This document shows, piece by piece, positions 8,265-17,028 of a stretch of 64,000 bases of DNA (its first letter is position 1; every line of letters begins with the position of its first letter). The notes under the pieces are model-generated. The model saw only the letters and a program-made list of their open reading frames with translations, searched no databases and had not been told where the DNA came from. The stretch spans positions 558,001-622,000 of the forward strand of contig NZ_CP019420.1 of the NCBI RefSeq assembly GCF_001984215.1, written 5' to 3'. Made by a program: the position numbers and the translations under genes. This DNA comes from Mycobacterium sp. MS1601. GTDB taxonomy: Bacteria; Actinomycetota; Actinomycetes; Mycobacteriales; Mycobacteriaceae.

Positions 8265-8854
8265 TGTCTCGTTTCTGTTGTGGTGGGCTGCCTTTCGCCC
8301 CCGGGACGCCACAGGACATCGCCTGCGGGATTCTCGTGGCGAGCCAGGATGAACAACAGATCCGAGAGCCTGTTCAGATAGCGCAGGGCACTGTCGTTGA
8401 CGGGGGCGGTCTCAGCCAGGAGCCAGGCGCTGCGTTCGGCCCGCCGCGCCACAGTCCGAGCATGGTGTAGGTGCGCTGCCGCTGCCGTCCCGCCCGGCAG
8501 AATGAAACTGCTGAGCTTCGGCAGGTCTGCGTTGAACGTGTCGCACCAGGCTTCCAGCCGCGAGACCTGTTCATCGGTGACCCTCAGCGGCTCGTACTCC
8601 GGGGCTTCCACCACCGGTGTACAGAGATCGGCGCCGACGTCGAAAAGGTCGTTCTGGACGATGGCGAGCACCTCCGCGACCGCCGCGCTCATGCCGTCGG
8701 CCACCAAGGCCAGTCCGATCACGGCGTTGGTCTCGTCGCAATCAGCGTAGGCTCCCACCCGCACATCGGATTTGGCCACCCGCGACATGTCTCCCAGCGC
8801 GGTGGTGCCCTTGTCCCCGGTGCGGGTGTAGATCCTGGTCAGATGAACGGCCAT
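8261..8854 (-). CDS. pduO: Cob(I)alamin adenosyltransferase, PduO type
   Basis: This 197-residue enzyme transfers the 5'-deoxyadenosyl group of ATP to cob(I)alamin, making the coenzyme that the diol dehydratase needs. It shows the N-terminal ATP loop TRTGDKGTTALGD (residues 7-19), the DCDETNAVIG helix, the ARTVARRAERSAW ATP-binding motif and the LNRLSDLLFILAR C-terminal helix. Start ATG 8854 follows GAGGGGA; the upstream ATG 8878 would overlap the preceding small ORF more. It is unrelated in sequence to CobO at 16414, so the window encodes two types of corrinoid adenosyltransferase, one likely for salvage or repair and one for de novo synthesis. Confidence 0.94.
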   Translation of the reverse strand: MAVHLTRIYTRTGDKGTTALGDMSRVAKSDVRVGAYADCDETNAVIGLALVADGMSAAVAEVLAIVQNDLFDVGADLCTPVVEAPEYEPLRVTDEQVSRLEAWCDTFNADLPKLSSFILPGGTAAAAHLHHARTVARRAERSAWLLAETAPVNDSALRYLNRLSDLLFILARHENPAGDVLWRPGGERQPTTTETRQ

Positions 8855-9006
8855 GCGTAGTCCCCTCTTCCGCTCCACGTCTTGGCGGCCAGAGCGGACA
8901 CCCGCTCAGGATGAATGATCCTGCGGCCTGTGTGTCGGTGCCCGGCCAGAGCACGCACACCGATAGCTGCGAGAAAGAGCGCACCGAACAGCGTCTGCAC
9001 GGTCAT
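8839..9006 (-). CDS. Small ORF coupled to glpF, possible 55-residue membrane peptide
   Basis: A 55-codon frame starts at ATG 9006, overlapping the glpF stop by one base (TGATG), and ends 16 bases inside the pduO start. The N-terminus, MTVQTLFGALFLAAIGVRAL, could be a membrane segment; the rest is polar and basic. I recognise no family. The tight coupling at both ends argues that it is translated, and if so it bridges glpF and pduO into one unit. It could also be a chance frame in GC-rich DNA. Confidence 0.4.
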   Translation of the reverse strand: MTVQTLFGALFLAAIGVRALAGHRHTGRRIIHPERVSALAAKTWSGRGDYAWPFI

Positions 9007-9725
9007 CAGGCCACTGCCGGCAGGATGAGTGCCAGACCTGAGGCCAGGGCAGCACCGATCAACGGCGCGACCACCGGCACCCAGGAGTAGCCCCAATCTG
9101 GTCCGGCTTTTCCTTTGATCGGCAACAGCCAGTACGCGATGCGCGGTCCGAGGTCACGAGCTGGGTTGATGGCGTAGCCGGTCGGCCCGCCCAGGGCGAA
9201 GCCGATGGTGATGACGACAAACGCCACTGCGGCGAACCCGAGAGTGCTGTTGGCTGCCGGGGTGGTGAAGATCCAGATGATCAGCACGAAGGTGGCGATG
9301 ATCTCGGTAGCCATGTTCCACGGGGTGCCCTTGATCGCGGGCGAGGTGCAGAAGATTCCGCGGGTGCCGGAGTTGTCGTCCATCTCGTCGAACTGGAGTT
9401 TGAATGCCATCCAGCACAGGGTGGCGCCTACTATGCCGCCCAGGAGCTGCGCAGCCCAGTAGACGGGAACGGTCGACCAGGGCACACCCCCCTGGATCGC
9501 CACCGCGAATGTCACCGCAGGGTTGATGTGTCCACCGGCCGGGGCGGCGACGCTGGCGCCGGCGAAAACACCGAAGCCCCAACCCAGGACGATGATCAAC
9601 CAGTCACCACCACCGCCGTGCGAATAGGAGTTCTTCAGCACCACTGCCGCCACAGAACCGTTTCCGAGGAGACACAGCACCGCAGTGCCCAGGAACTCCC
9701 AAATGAAGATGTCGATGTTCGACAC
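9006..9725 (-). CDS. glpF: Glycerol uptake facilitator (aquaglyceroporin)
   Basis: This 239-residue MIP-family channel has six predicted membrane helices and two half-helices with the NPA signatures GGHINPAVTF and YAINPARDLGPR. The aspartate after the second NPA-R is the residue typical of glycerol-conducting members rather than water-only aquaporins. GTG 9725 is preferred because GAGAGG lies eight bases upstream; an ATG at 9755 would add ten residues. It heads a leftward unit glpF-small ORF-pduO-osmC, linking glycerol entry to coenzyme B12 supply and supporting glycerol as a substrate of the dehydratase. Confidence 0.94.
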   Translation of the reverse strand: MSNIDIFIWEFLGTAVLCLLGNGSVAAVVLKNSYSHGGGGDWLIIVLGWGFGVFAGASVAAPAGGHINPAVTFAVAIQGGVPWSTVPVYWAAQLLGGIVGATLCWMAFKLQFDEMDDNSGTRGIFCTSPAIKGTPWNMATEIIATFVLIIWIFTTPAANSTLGFAAVAFVVITIGFALGGPTGYAINPARDLGPRIAYWLLPIKGKAGPDWGYSWVPVVAPLIGAALASGLALILPAVA

Positions 9726-10040
9726 TGGCGCAACCTCTCTCAAGGGTCCATTCAAATCCAGTCGCCGGTCCGGTAGTTCAGCCGAACGCGCCGCATTAGT
9801 GTGGTCTCAGTGGACGTCCGCGAGCGGCTTTCTTCGCGTCTTCAGCCCAGTTACTCACCCATACCGCAAGAGATCCTCACCAACCGGAGAGGTTTCGGAT
9901 AGGCCTGTGGCAGTTTCTCGCCACGACCCAGAGCAGTTGACAACCTTGGGTGGACTCCGCCCGTATCATCGTTGCCGGCCGAGGCCATGACTGCACAGCG
10001 TCAAACTTCTTGCAGCAAACTTGATTCGAAAGGCACATCA
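9726..10040. promoter_or_regulatory. Divergent intergenic region between glpF and glcG-like gene
   Basis: This 315-base gap presumably carries both promoters. A TTGACA box occurs at about 9937-9942 for the rightward gene, but no well-spaced -10 box follows it. The rightward start is preceded by AAAGG seven bases from ATG 10041. No strong inverted repeat or coding potential was seen. Confidence 0.35.
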
Positions 10041-10439
10041 ATGAGTGCGATCACTCTGCCCGTAGCGACTGCCGTGATCCAGGCCGCCTCCGAGAAGGCG
10101 AAGGAGATCGGACAGCCGATGAACATTGCCGTCGTCGACGCCGGAGGTCATCTGGTCGCATTCGTGCGGATGGACGGTGCGATCAAGGCCAGTATCGACA
10201 TCTCCATCCGCAAAGCGCGGACCTCGATCCTGATGAACCTGCCTACCAGTGCACTGATGCCGTTGGTGCAGCCTGGCGCCGAACTCTACGGGCTCGAGCA
10301 CACCTCCGGTGGCATGGTGATCTTCGGCGGTGGCCTCCTGCTGGAGGTCGACGGCGAGGTGATCGGAGCCATCGGTGTCAGCGCCGGCAGCGTGGAGCAG
10401 GACATCTCGGTGGCAGAAGCCGGCGTCGCCGCGCTCTGA
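10041..10439 (+). CDS. GlcG/HbpS (PduO C-terminal-like) heme/corrinoid-associated protein
   Basis: This 132-residue protein belongs to the family named for GlcG, HbpS and the C-terminal domain of PduO. Recognisable blocks are IAVVDAGGHLVAFVRMDGA, SIRKARTSILMNLPT, and the glycine-rich end GGGLLLEVDGEVIGAIGVSAG, followed by the acidic VEQDISVAEAG tail. Members bind heme or are found beside dehydratase and glycolate genes. Here it converges with the nucleosidase gene and diverges from glpF-pduO. A role in binding a tetrapyrrole or aldehyde in the dehydratase system is inference. Start ATG 10041 has AAAGG seven bases upstream. Confidence 0.85.
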   Translation: MSAITLPVATAVIQAASEKAKEIGQPMNIAVVDAGGHLVAFVRMDGAIKASIDISIRKARTSILMNLPTSALMPLVQPGAELYGLEHTSGGMVIFGGGLLLEVDGEVIGAIGVSAGSVEQDISVAEAGVAAL

Positions 10440-10448
10440 GCTGCTGAT

Positions 10449-10478
10449 GCCGCTGTCCATCTCCAGATGGACAGCGGC
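10449..10478. terminator. Strong hairpin between convergent genes
   Basis: A 13-base perfect stem, GCCGCTGTCCATC/GATGGACAGCGGC, with a TCCA loop lies ten bases after the GlcG-like stop and just before the nucleosidase stop. No T-tract follows, but position and strength suggest a bidirectional terminator. Confidence 0.65.
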
Positions 10479-10484
10479 ACAGCC

Positions 10485-11306
10485 TCAGCGCAGAACAGGC
10501 AGGATAGTGCGCAGCACAGCGGCACTGGTGGCTGCCGCGCTGTCGACGAACATCGGGAAATCAAACGACGAGTCCCGGCCGGCCAGATCTGACAGTGCCC
10601 GAATCACCAGCCACGGAACGCCGAATGCGGAACATACCTGAGCTACCGCGCCGCCTTCCATCTCCACCGCCTTGGCGGTGAAACGCCGGAACAGATCCGT
10701 GCGCGTGTCCTCGCAGTGAATGTACTGATCACCAGTCAAGATCGTGCCGAATGCAATGTGCGGTGGTCCCCCGCGTCCGCCCGCAGCTGTCGGGACCGCC
10801 GGCATGTCAGCTGCGCGGACACGCTCACGGACCCGCGCCAGCAGCGCTGGATCCACCACGTAGCCGAGTTCATCGGTGGGGTTTATGAACGACACGTGAC
10901 CGGGCTGATAGTTCACCAGCTCGGTGTCCTCGATGCGACCACAGTCATGCTGAATGACCTTGTCTGCGATGACGATATCGCCGATAGCCAGATCCGGATC
11001 CAGCCCACCAGCAACCCCGGACAACACGATGTCGGTACAACCGAAACCGTGGATCAACAGCGCCGTGACCGCAGCAGCGTTGACCTTGCCCATACCCGCT
11101 CCGACCAACACCACCCGGTACCCGTCCAGCAGACCGCGATGGAAAACCATCGGTCCCGCGACGGTGCTGATGGCGTCCTGCAGGATGTCGCGCAGGTGCG
11201 CCAGTTCTTCGGGAATGGCGCAGATGACCCCGATGGCTTTTGTGCCCTCGTCGACGTCACCACCAACCCTCGCCTGTGACGGCAGTGGCCGGAACTGATC
11301 CGTCAC
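10485..11306 (-). CDS. mtnN: 5'-methylthioadenosine/S-adenosylhomocysteine nucleosidase family
   Basis: This 273-residue protein cleaves the N-glycosidic bond of MTA, SAH and commonly 5'-deoxyadenosine. It shows [33 protein letters not shown], the substrate loop [13 protein letters not shown] and the catalytic-aspartate region [12 protein letters not shown] 11306 overlaps the glpK stop (GTGA), so it is translationally coupled to glycerol kinase, an unusual pairing. A possible reason is removal of 5'-deoxyadenosine released when dehydratase or SAM enzymes fail, but ordinary methyl-cycle salvage is equally compatible. A central stretch, [16 protein letters not shown], is a loop insertion relative to the short bacterial Pfs proteins. 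Confidence 0.88.
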   Translation of the reverse strand: MTDQFRPLPSQARVGGDVDEGTKAIGVICAIPEELAHLRDILQDAISTVAGPMVFHRGLLDGYRVVLVGAGMGKVNAAAVTALLIHGFGCTDIVLSGVAGGLDPDLAIGDIVIADKVIQHDCGRIEDTELVNYQPGHVSFINPTDELGYVVDPALLARVRERVRAADMPAVPTAAGGRGGPPHIAFGTILTGDQYIHCEDTRTDLFRRFTAKAVEMEGGAVAQVCSAFGVPWLVIRALSDLAGRDSSFDFPMFVDSAAATSAAVLRTILPVLR

Positions 11307-12820
11307 TGAACGTCTACCCAGTCCAGGGTGCGCGAGACTGCTTTCTGCCAACCAGCGTAACCCTGTTCCCGCTGCTCATCGCTCCACGACGTCGACCAGC
11401 GACGGTCCTCGCGCCAGTTGTCCCGCAGGTCATCGGGATTGCGCCAGAACCCCACCGCCAACCCTGCGGCGTAGGCGGCTCCGAGAGCGGTGGTCTCGGC
11501 TACTACCGGCTTGACCACGTCCACTCCCAGAACATCGGATTGGATCTGCATACACAGGCTGTTGCCGGTGATGCCGCCGTCGACCTTCAGCACCTCCAGA
11601 TGCACACCGGAATCGGCTTCCATGGCATCCACCACATCCCGGCTCTGGTAACAGATCGCCTCCAGTGCTGCACGGGCGACGTGCGCATTGGTGTTGTAAC
11701 GCGAAAGCCCGACGATGGCACCGCGAGCATCCGAACGCCAGTAGGGTGCAAACAGACCGGAGAAGGCAGGCACGAAGTAAACTCCGCCGTTGTCGTCGAC
11801 CTGTCGAGCCAGCGATTCACTCTGTGCCGCACCGCTGATGATCCCGAGTTGGTCGCGCAGCCACTGGATGGCCGAACCTGTGACGGCGATAGAGCCTTCC
11901 AGTGCGTACACCGGCTTGGCGGAATCAAACTGGTAGCACACGGTGGTGAGCAATCCGTTGTTGGATCGCACGATCTTCTCACCGGTGTTCAACAGCAGGA
12001 AATTGCCGGTGCCATAGGTGTTTTTGGCCTCCCCCGGTGCCAGGCAGACCTGGCCCACCATGGCGGCCTGCTGGTCACCGAGAATGCCGGTGACTGGCAC
12101 TTCACCGCCCAACGGGCCATTGTCCAATGTCACCCCGTACGGCTGTGACGACGACGAAGGCACGATTTTGGGTAGCATCTGGCGCGGAATACCGAAGAAG
12201 GACAACAGCTCGTCGTCCCAGTCCAAGGTCTCCAGGTTCATCAACATGGTGCGGCTTGCATTCGTCACATCCGTGACGTGCACGCCGCCACGCGGTCCGC
12301 CGGTGAGATTCCAGACCACCCAGCTGTCGCTGGTGCCGAAGATGGCCTCACCGCGCTCGGCAGCCTCGCGGACGCCGTCGACATTCTCCAGGATCCACTG
12401 CACCTTGCCGCCAGAAAAGTAGGTGGCGGGCGGAAGGCCGGCCTTCTGCCTGATGACGTCGCCGCGTCCATCTCGATCCAGCGCCGAAGCGATGCGGTCG
12501 GTGCGGGTGTCCTGCCAGACGATGGCGTTGTAGTAGTGCCTGCCGGTACGCTTGTTCCAAACCATCGCTGTCTCACGCTGATTGGTGATACCGACCGCGG
12601 CAAGGTCCGTGGGTTGGAGCTTCGTCTTGTTGAGCACCGAGGCCAGCACCGAAGCGGTGCGTTCCCAGATCTCCACTGGATTGTGTTCCACCCAGCCGGC
12701 CTGCGGCAGAATCTGCTCGTGTTCGAGCTGATGCCGTCCAACCTCGGCGCCGCTGTGGTCGAAGACCATGGCTCGAGTGCTTGTAGTGCCTTGATCAACG
12801 GATATGACGAACTCAGCCAT
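11303..12820 (-). CDS. glpK: Glycerol kinase
   Basis: This 505-residue FGGY-family kinase phosphorylates glycerol to sn-glycerol 3-phosphate. Signatures include [15 protein letters not shown] at the N-terminus, the WQDTRT and NASRTMLMN substrate region, [23 protein letters not shown] and the C-terminal [13 protein letters not shown] and [12 protein letters not shown]. Length matches the family. It is the first gene of a two-gene unit with the nucleosidase. A glycerol-3-phosphate dehydrogenase (glpD) lies at 45 kb on the same strand, so the kinase branch is complete in this window. Glycerol can thus go to G3P or, through the nearby dehydratase, to 3-hydroxypropanal. Confidence 0.96.
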   Translation of the reverse strand: MAEFVISVDQGTTSTRAMVFDHSGAEVGRHQLEHEQILPQAGWVEHNPVEIWERTASVLASVLNKTKLQPTDLAAVGITNQRETAMVWNKRTGRHYYNAIVWQDTRTDRIASALDRDGRGDVIRQKAGLPPATYFSGGKVQWILENVDGVREAAERGEAIFGTSDSWVVWNLTGGPRGGVHVTDVTNASRTMLMNLETLDWDDELLSFFGIPRQMLPKIVPSSSSQPYGVTLDNGPLGGEVPVTGILGDQQAAMVGQVCLAPGEAKNTYGTGNFLLLNTGEKIVRSNNGLLTTVCYQFDSAKPVYALEGSIAVTGSAIQWLRDQLGIISGAAQSESLARQVDDNGGVYFVPAFSGLFAPYWRSDARGAIVGLSRYNTNAHVARAALEAICYQSRDVVDAMEADSGVHLEVLKVDGGITGNSLCMQIQSDVLGVDVVKPVVAETTALGAAYAAGLAVGFWRNPDDLRDNWREDRRWSTSWSDEQREQGYAGWQKAVSRTLDWVDVQ

Positions 12821-13014
12821 GATCTTCCTTTGTCCTGTTCCCCGCCTCGTCGCTGGGAATCGTGTGTGACAACAAGGAGCGAACCGCTTCGCCGCGAGGA
12901 AATTTCAGGCAACGCGCGAGCCGGCATCGGGCTCGGTCCACACCATTTCAGCAGATTACCCTTGCGGTGCCAGCCTGCGCGGCCGTTCCGACACCACAGA
13001 AGCCGGTGATCGAT

Positions 13015-14205
13015 TCAGTTCTTGACCCACGCCCACTGGGTCACCGCCCGAGCCGGCGTCCACCCCACAAACGTCCCCACCGGCGCGGCGCGTTCGATGT
13101 GAATCCTGGTGAGTTCGCCGCCGTGTCGCAGGTAGGCGGCACCCAACAGCATCTCGGTTTCCAGCGTGACACCGTGAATCACCAGGCGACCGCCGGAACT
13201 CAACCTGCTCATGCATTCGTCCAGGACCCCCGGTCGAGTGGCGCCACCCCCGACGAAGATGGCGTCCGGCTCTTCGAGGTCGGCCAATACGTTTGGAGCT
13301 GAGCCGTTCACGACGCGTAGTGTGGGAACCCCCAGCGAGTGTGCGTTACCGACGATGCGCCGGGCACGGTCGGCGTCGGCTTCCACCGCGATCGTGCGGC
13401 AGCTCGGGTGGGCTCGCATCCACTCGATACCGACCGAACCCGCTCCCGCGCCGACGTCCCAGAGCAACTGGCCGGGCACCGGAGCCAGACGCGCCAAGGC
13501 CGCCGCGCGCAGATCTCGTTTGGTGAGCTGACCGTCGTTGTCGAACAGTTCGTCGGGAAGCCCTGTGGCCCAGCCACTCCGGAGTGGTCCAGCGATCTCG
13601 AGCGCAACAATGTTCAGTCGCGGCACCGCACCGACGAACTGCTGTGCCGTGGTCTCGATGCGGGATTCGGCTGTACCGCCCAGATCCGACAGGATCACCA
13701 TCCGGCTGTTGCCGTAGCCCAGACGTTGCAGTAGGTCGGCGAGTTCCCCTGGAGTGTGCTCGTCAGAAGACAAGACCAGTAGGTGCATACCGGGAGCGCA
13801 CTCGCGCAGTACCGCGCTCACATCGCGGCCCACGACGCTGATCACCGACACCGATTCCGCTGACCAGCCAAGACGTGCCCGGGCCAACGCCACCGAAGAG
13901 ACGTGCGGTACCACCGTCACCCGATCCGTCCCGAGCTTGTTGATCAATGTGGTCGCGATACCACTGACCAGTGGATCACCCGAGGCCAATACCACGACCC
14001 GGCCGGACAGATTTTCCAGCAGGGCGGTCAACCCGGCCAGTAGCGGTCGCGGCAAGGTCAACCGTTGCTGACCATCTACCTCGGGCAACAGACCGAGGTG
14101 TCGAGGCGCACCGACAACGGTATCGGCACCGATGAGCAAAGACCGGGCGTTGTCACCGAGCCCGGCCCATCCGTCGGCACCAATACCAACCACAGTGAGA
14201 CGCAC
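13015..14205 (-). CDS. cobL: Precorrin-6Y C5,15-methyltransferase/decarboxylase (CbiE-CbiT fusion)
   Basis: This roughly 396-residue bifunctional enzyme methylates C5 and C15 of the corrin ring and decarboxylates the C12 acetate. The N-terminal half is a tetrapyrrole methylase (LTVVGIGADGWAGL, then LASGDPLVSGIA). The C-terminal half is a CbiT-type methyltransferase with the SAM loop WDVGAGAGSVGIEW and the FVGGGATRPG block. I chose GTG 14205 because the mature family begins right at the TVVGIGADG strand; GTG 14220 is possible. It diverges from the riboswitch-controlled cob operon. No riboswitch is apparent on its own side. Confidence 0.93.
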   Translation of the reverse strand: MRLTVVGIGADGWAGLGDNARSLLIGADTVVGAPRHLGLLPEVDGQQRLTLPRPLLAGLTALLENLSGRVVVLASGDPLVSGIATTLINKLGTDRVTVVPHVSSVALARARLGWSAESVSVISVVGRDVSAVLRECAPGMHLLVLSSDEHTPGELADLLQRLGYGNSRMVILSDLGGTAESRIETTAQQFVGAVPRLNIVALEIAGPLRSGWATGLPDELFDNDGQLTKRDLRAAALARLAPVPGQLLWDVGAGAGSVGIEWMRAHPSCRTIAVEADADRARRIVGNAHSLGVPTLRVVNGSAPNVLADLEEPDAIFVGGGATRPGVLDECMSRLSSGGRLVIHGVTLETEMLLGAAYLRHGGELTRIHIERAAPVGTFVGWTPARAVTQWAWVKN

Positions 14206-14257
14206 GTCAGCGATCGGCACGGGCGCGATGCTAGCGTGAGTACCGCGAGGTGCCCCG

Positions 14258-14432
14258 TGTGCCCCCGCGTCGGAAACGGCGCGGACGGCTTTCGGGGAGA
14301 ATCTGGGAAGCCCGGTGAGAGTCCGGCACAGGCCCGCTGCGGTTATCCGCGCCCGTCCTGGTTCAGGATCGGGACGCGGTGAGTCCGAAGACCGGCCTCG
14401 CATGAGCCCACAACAAGTGGCCGAAACGTGAG
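14258..14432 (+). ncRNA. Cobalamin riboswitch upstream of chlID-cobO operon
   Basis: The leader contains the conserved core of a cobalamin riboswitch: GGGAAGCCCGGTGAGAGTCCGG at about 14305-14327, a CCCGCTGCGGTTATCCGCGCC B12-box-like stretch at about 14332-14353 and the distal GAGTCCGAAGACCGGCCTCG around 14381-14400. It ends shortly before the ribosome-binding site CGGAG at 14433-14437 of the first gene, so control of translation or early termination by adenosylcobalamin is expected. Boundaries are approximate. Confidence 0.85.
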
Positions 14433-14443
14433 CGGAGTGCCTC

Positions 14444-16414
14444 ATGCTGCAGCTTTATCCGTTTTCCGCCGTACTGGGCGCCGACCCCGACGCCCAAGGC
14501 GGGCTCGACGACATGGCCCTGGCATTGCTGCTGACCACAGTGTCTCCGGCCATCGGCGGAGTTCTGGTGCGCGGGCAGAAAGGCACCGCCAAATCGACAT
14601 TGGTCCGTGCGCTCGTCGAGGTGCTCCCGCCCATCGAGGTCTACTCAGGCGACCGCTTCTCCTGCGAACCTGCCGACCCCGATGCGACATCTCCCGACGG
14701 CCCGTTCGACCCCGGACACCTGATCGAGACCCGACCGGTACGTCTGGTCGAGCTGCCGGTGGGTGCCACCGAAGACCGGGTGGCCGGATCCATCCACCTC
14801 GAGCGCGCACTGTCCGACGGCGCCATCGATTTCGAGCCGGGGCTGCTGGCTGCCGCCCACCGCGGCATCCTCTATGTCGACGAGGTGAACCTGCTGCACG
14901 ACCACCTGGTCGATCTGCTCCTCGATGCTGCGGCCATGGGGCGGTTGTCGGTGGAGCGCGACGGTGTATCCGTAACTCACGCAGCTAGATTCGTGCTCGT
15001 CGGCACCATGAACCCCGAAGAGGGCGAACTTCGGCCGCAGCTGTTGGACCGCTTCGGTCTCACCGTCGAGGTCGCCGCCCCACGTGATCCCGTCCTGCGC
15101 GCCGAGGTGGTGCGACGCCGGCTGGCATTCGACACCGACTCCCAGGGGTTCCGGGCCCGCTACGCCGAGGCCCAGCAGCGGTTGAAGTTGCGCATCCAGC
15201 GCGCCCAGGATGTGGTGGCCCGCGTGCAGCTCTCCGACGAGATGCTGCTGAAGGTTACCGAAGTATGCGCTGCGTTCGAGGTCGACGGGCTGCGCGCCGA
15301 TATCGTCACCGCCCGCACCGCCGCTGCCCACGCGGCCTGGCAGGGCCGCGAACACATCACCATCGAGGACATCAGGGTGGCCGCGCGCCTGGCCCTGCCG
15401 CACCGACGGCGGCGCAACCCGTTCGACGCACCCGGACTCGACAAGCAGGCCCTCGACGACGTGCTGCCTCCGGAAACCTCCGACACCGACCCGGACCCGG
15501 ACCCGGACGGACCCGACGATGACGGCGGCGGCGAGAACCCGCCCGAGGACGTCTCCCCGCCCGGTGGCAACACTGGCACCACACCGTCATCGGGCATCCC
15601 CGCCCCGGTCGGCGCGGGCGAGCCCTACCGGGCCAAGCTGTTCACCGTCGACGGTGTCGGCGAGGGGCAGTCCGGTCGACGCAGCCGGGCCCGCACCGCC
15701 GCCGGGCGCCGGGTCGGTGCCACCCGGGTCGACGGTGACGGCCACGGCATCCATCTGGTCGAGACCGTTCGCGCCGCCGCACCGCACCAGATCGCCCGTG
15801 GCCGTACCGCGGGGCGGCTCCAGCTGCAGAGTCAGGATCTGCGCCGCGCCGTGCGGGAGGGTCGAGAATCAAACCTGGTGTTGTTCGTGGTGGACATGTC
15901 CGGCTCCATGGCGGCCCGTGAACGGATGCGCCACGTCAAGACCGCGATACTGTCGTTGCTGTTGGACGCCTACCGGCGCCGAGACCGGGTGGGCCTGGTG
16001 ACCTTTCGTGACGCCGGCGCCGAGGTGGCGCTGCCGGTCACCGGATCGGTGGACATCGCCGCGCGACGGCTGGAGGATCTGCCCGCCGGTGGGCGCACCC
16101 CCCTGGCCGAAGGACTGTTGCAGGCCGCCGACGTGGTGCGCCGCGAGCGGCTGCGTGATCCCAGCCGGCGTCCGCTGCTGGTGGTGGTCACCGACGGCCG
16201 CGCCACTGCCGGACCCGACCCGGTGGGCCGGTCCCGCCAAGCCGCGCAGATGCTGGCCGCCCAGGGTGTCAGCGCCATCGTCGTCGACTGCGAAACCGGC
16301 CGTATGCGTATGGGATTGGCGCGCACGCTGGCCGAGCACATGGCCGCCGAGTACGTCGCGCTGACCGAGCTCAACGCGCAGGTGCTGACCGACATCGTGC
16401 AGGGAGCGGCCTGA
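14444..16414 (+). CDS. Magnesium-chelatase-type AAA+/vWA protein (fused ChlI-ChlD), likely cobaltochelatase partner
   Basis: The 656-residue protein joins a ChlI-like AAA+ ATPase (Walker A GQKGTAKSTL at about residue 44, Walker B ILYVDEVNLL, VGTMNPEEGELRPQLLDRF) to a ChlD-like von Willebrand A domain with MIDAS motif DMSGSMAA near residue 485. An acidic and proline-rich linker of about 40 residues (around 345-385) separates them. In aerobic cobalamin synthesis the ATP-driven partner of CobN is CobS/CobT; many actinobacteria lack those and use a ChlID-like protein, so I infer it energises cobalt insertion with CobN at 24517. ATG 14444 follows CGGAG by six bases and is the first gene after the riboswitch. 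Confidence 0.9.
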   Translation: MLQLYPFSAVLGADPDAQGGLDDMALALLLTTVSPAIGGVLVRGQKGTAKSTLVRALVEVLPPIEVYSGDRFSCEPADPDATSPDGPFDPGHLIETRPVRLVELPVGATEDRVAGSIHLERALSDGAIDFEPGLLAAAHRGILYVDEVNLLHDHLVDLLLDAAAMGRLSVERDGVSVTHAARFVLVGTMNPEEGELRPQLLDRFGLTVEVAAPRDPVLRAEVVRRRLAFDTDSQGFRARYAEAQQRLKLRIQRAQDVVARVQLSDEMLLKVTEVCAAFEVDGLRADIVTARTAAAHAAWQGREHITIEDIRVAARLALPHRRRRNPFDAPGLDKQALDDVLPPETSDTDPDPDPDGPDDDGGGENPPEDVSPPGGNTGTTPSSGIPAPVGAGEPYRAKLFTVDGVGEGQSGRRSRARTAAGRRVGATRVDGDGHGIHLVETVRAAAPHQIARGRTAGRLQLQSQDLRRAVREGRESNLVLFVVDMSGSMAARERMRHVKTAILSLLLDAYRRRDRVGLVTFRDAGAEVALPVTGSVDIAARRLEDLPAGGRTPLAEGLLQAADVVRRERLRDPSRRPLLVVVTDGRATAGPDPVGRSRQAAQMLAAQGVSAIVVDCETGRMRMGLARTLAEHMAAEYVALTELNAQVLTDIVQGAA

Positions 16415-17028
16415 TGCCTCAGGGACAACCGCTGACGGTGCCCGACGACCGGTTGACCACACGCCAGCGCCGCAACCGGCCGCTGCTCATGGTGCATACC
16501 GGCGACGGCAAGGGAAAGTCCACCGCCGCTTTCGGATTGGCGATTCGGGGCTGGAACCAGGGTTTCCGTATCGGGGTGTTCCAGTTCGTGAAATCGGCAA
16601 AGTGGCGTATCGGCGAGCAGACCGTGCTCGAACGCCTCGGCACCCTGCATGAACAGACCGGCGAGGGCGGGCCGGTCGAATGGCACAAGATGGGCTCGGG
16701 CTGGTCCTGGACGCGTAAACCGGGCACCGAGGAAGATCACGCCGTGGCCGCCGCCGAGGGCTGGGCGGAGATCAAGAGCAGGCTGGCCGCCGAAACCCAC
16801 GAGCTCTATGTTCTCGACGAGTTCACCTATCCGATCAACTGGGGCTGGGTGGACATCGACGACGTGGTGCAGACTCTGGCCAATCGTCCCGGCCGCCAGC
16901 ACGTCGTCATCACCGGTCGCCGGGCTGATCCGAAACTGATCGAGATCGCCGACCTGGTAACCGAGATGGGCAAGGTCAAACACCCGATGGACCTGGGCCA
17001 GAAGGGTCAGCGCGGTATCGAATGGTGA
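16414..17028 (+). CDS. cobO: Cob(I)yrinic acid a,c-diamide adenosyltransferase
   Basis: This 204-residue CobA/CobO/BtuR-family enzyme adenosylates the cobalt of corrinoids during de novo synthesis. It has the P-loop HTGDGKGKSTAAF (residues 28-40), the IGVFQFVKSAKW segment, LYVLDEFTYPINWGW and the VVITGRRADPKLIEIADLVTEM ending. Its ATG overlaps the upstream stop as TGATG and its own stop overlaps the next gene. It is about the usual length for the family. Confidence 0.96.
   Translation: MPQGQPLTVPDDRLTTRQRRNRPLLMVHTGDGKGKSTAAFGLAIRGWNQGFRIGVFQFVKSAKWRIGEQTVLERLGTLHEQTGEGGPVEWHKMGSGWSWTRKPGTEEDHAVAAAEGWAEIKSRLAAETHELYVLDEFTYPINWGWVDIDDVVQTLANRPGRQHVVITGRRADPKLIEIADLVTEMGKVKHPMDLGQKGQRGIEW

Noticed and set aside
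9937..9965. Promoter for the GlcG-like gene from TTGACA
   Set aside because: The nearest -10-like box is about 20 bases away, too far for a confident call.
1..12820. Possible bacterial microcompartment locus
   Set aside because: No BMC-domain shell, pentameric vertex or encapsulation-peptide gene is visible.
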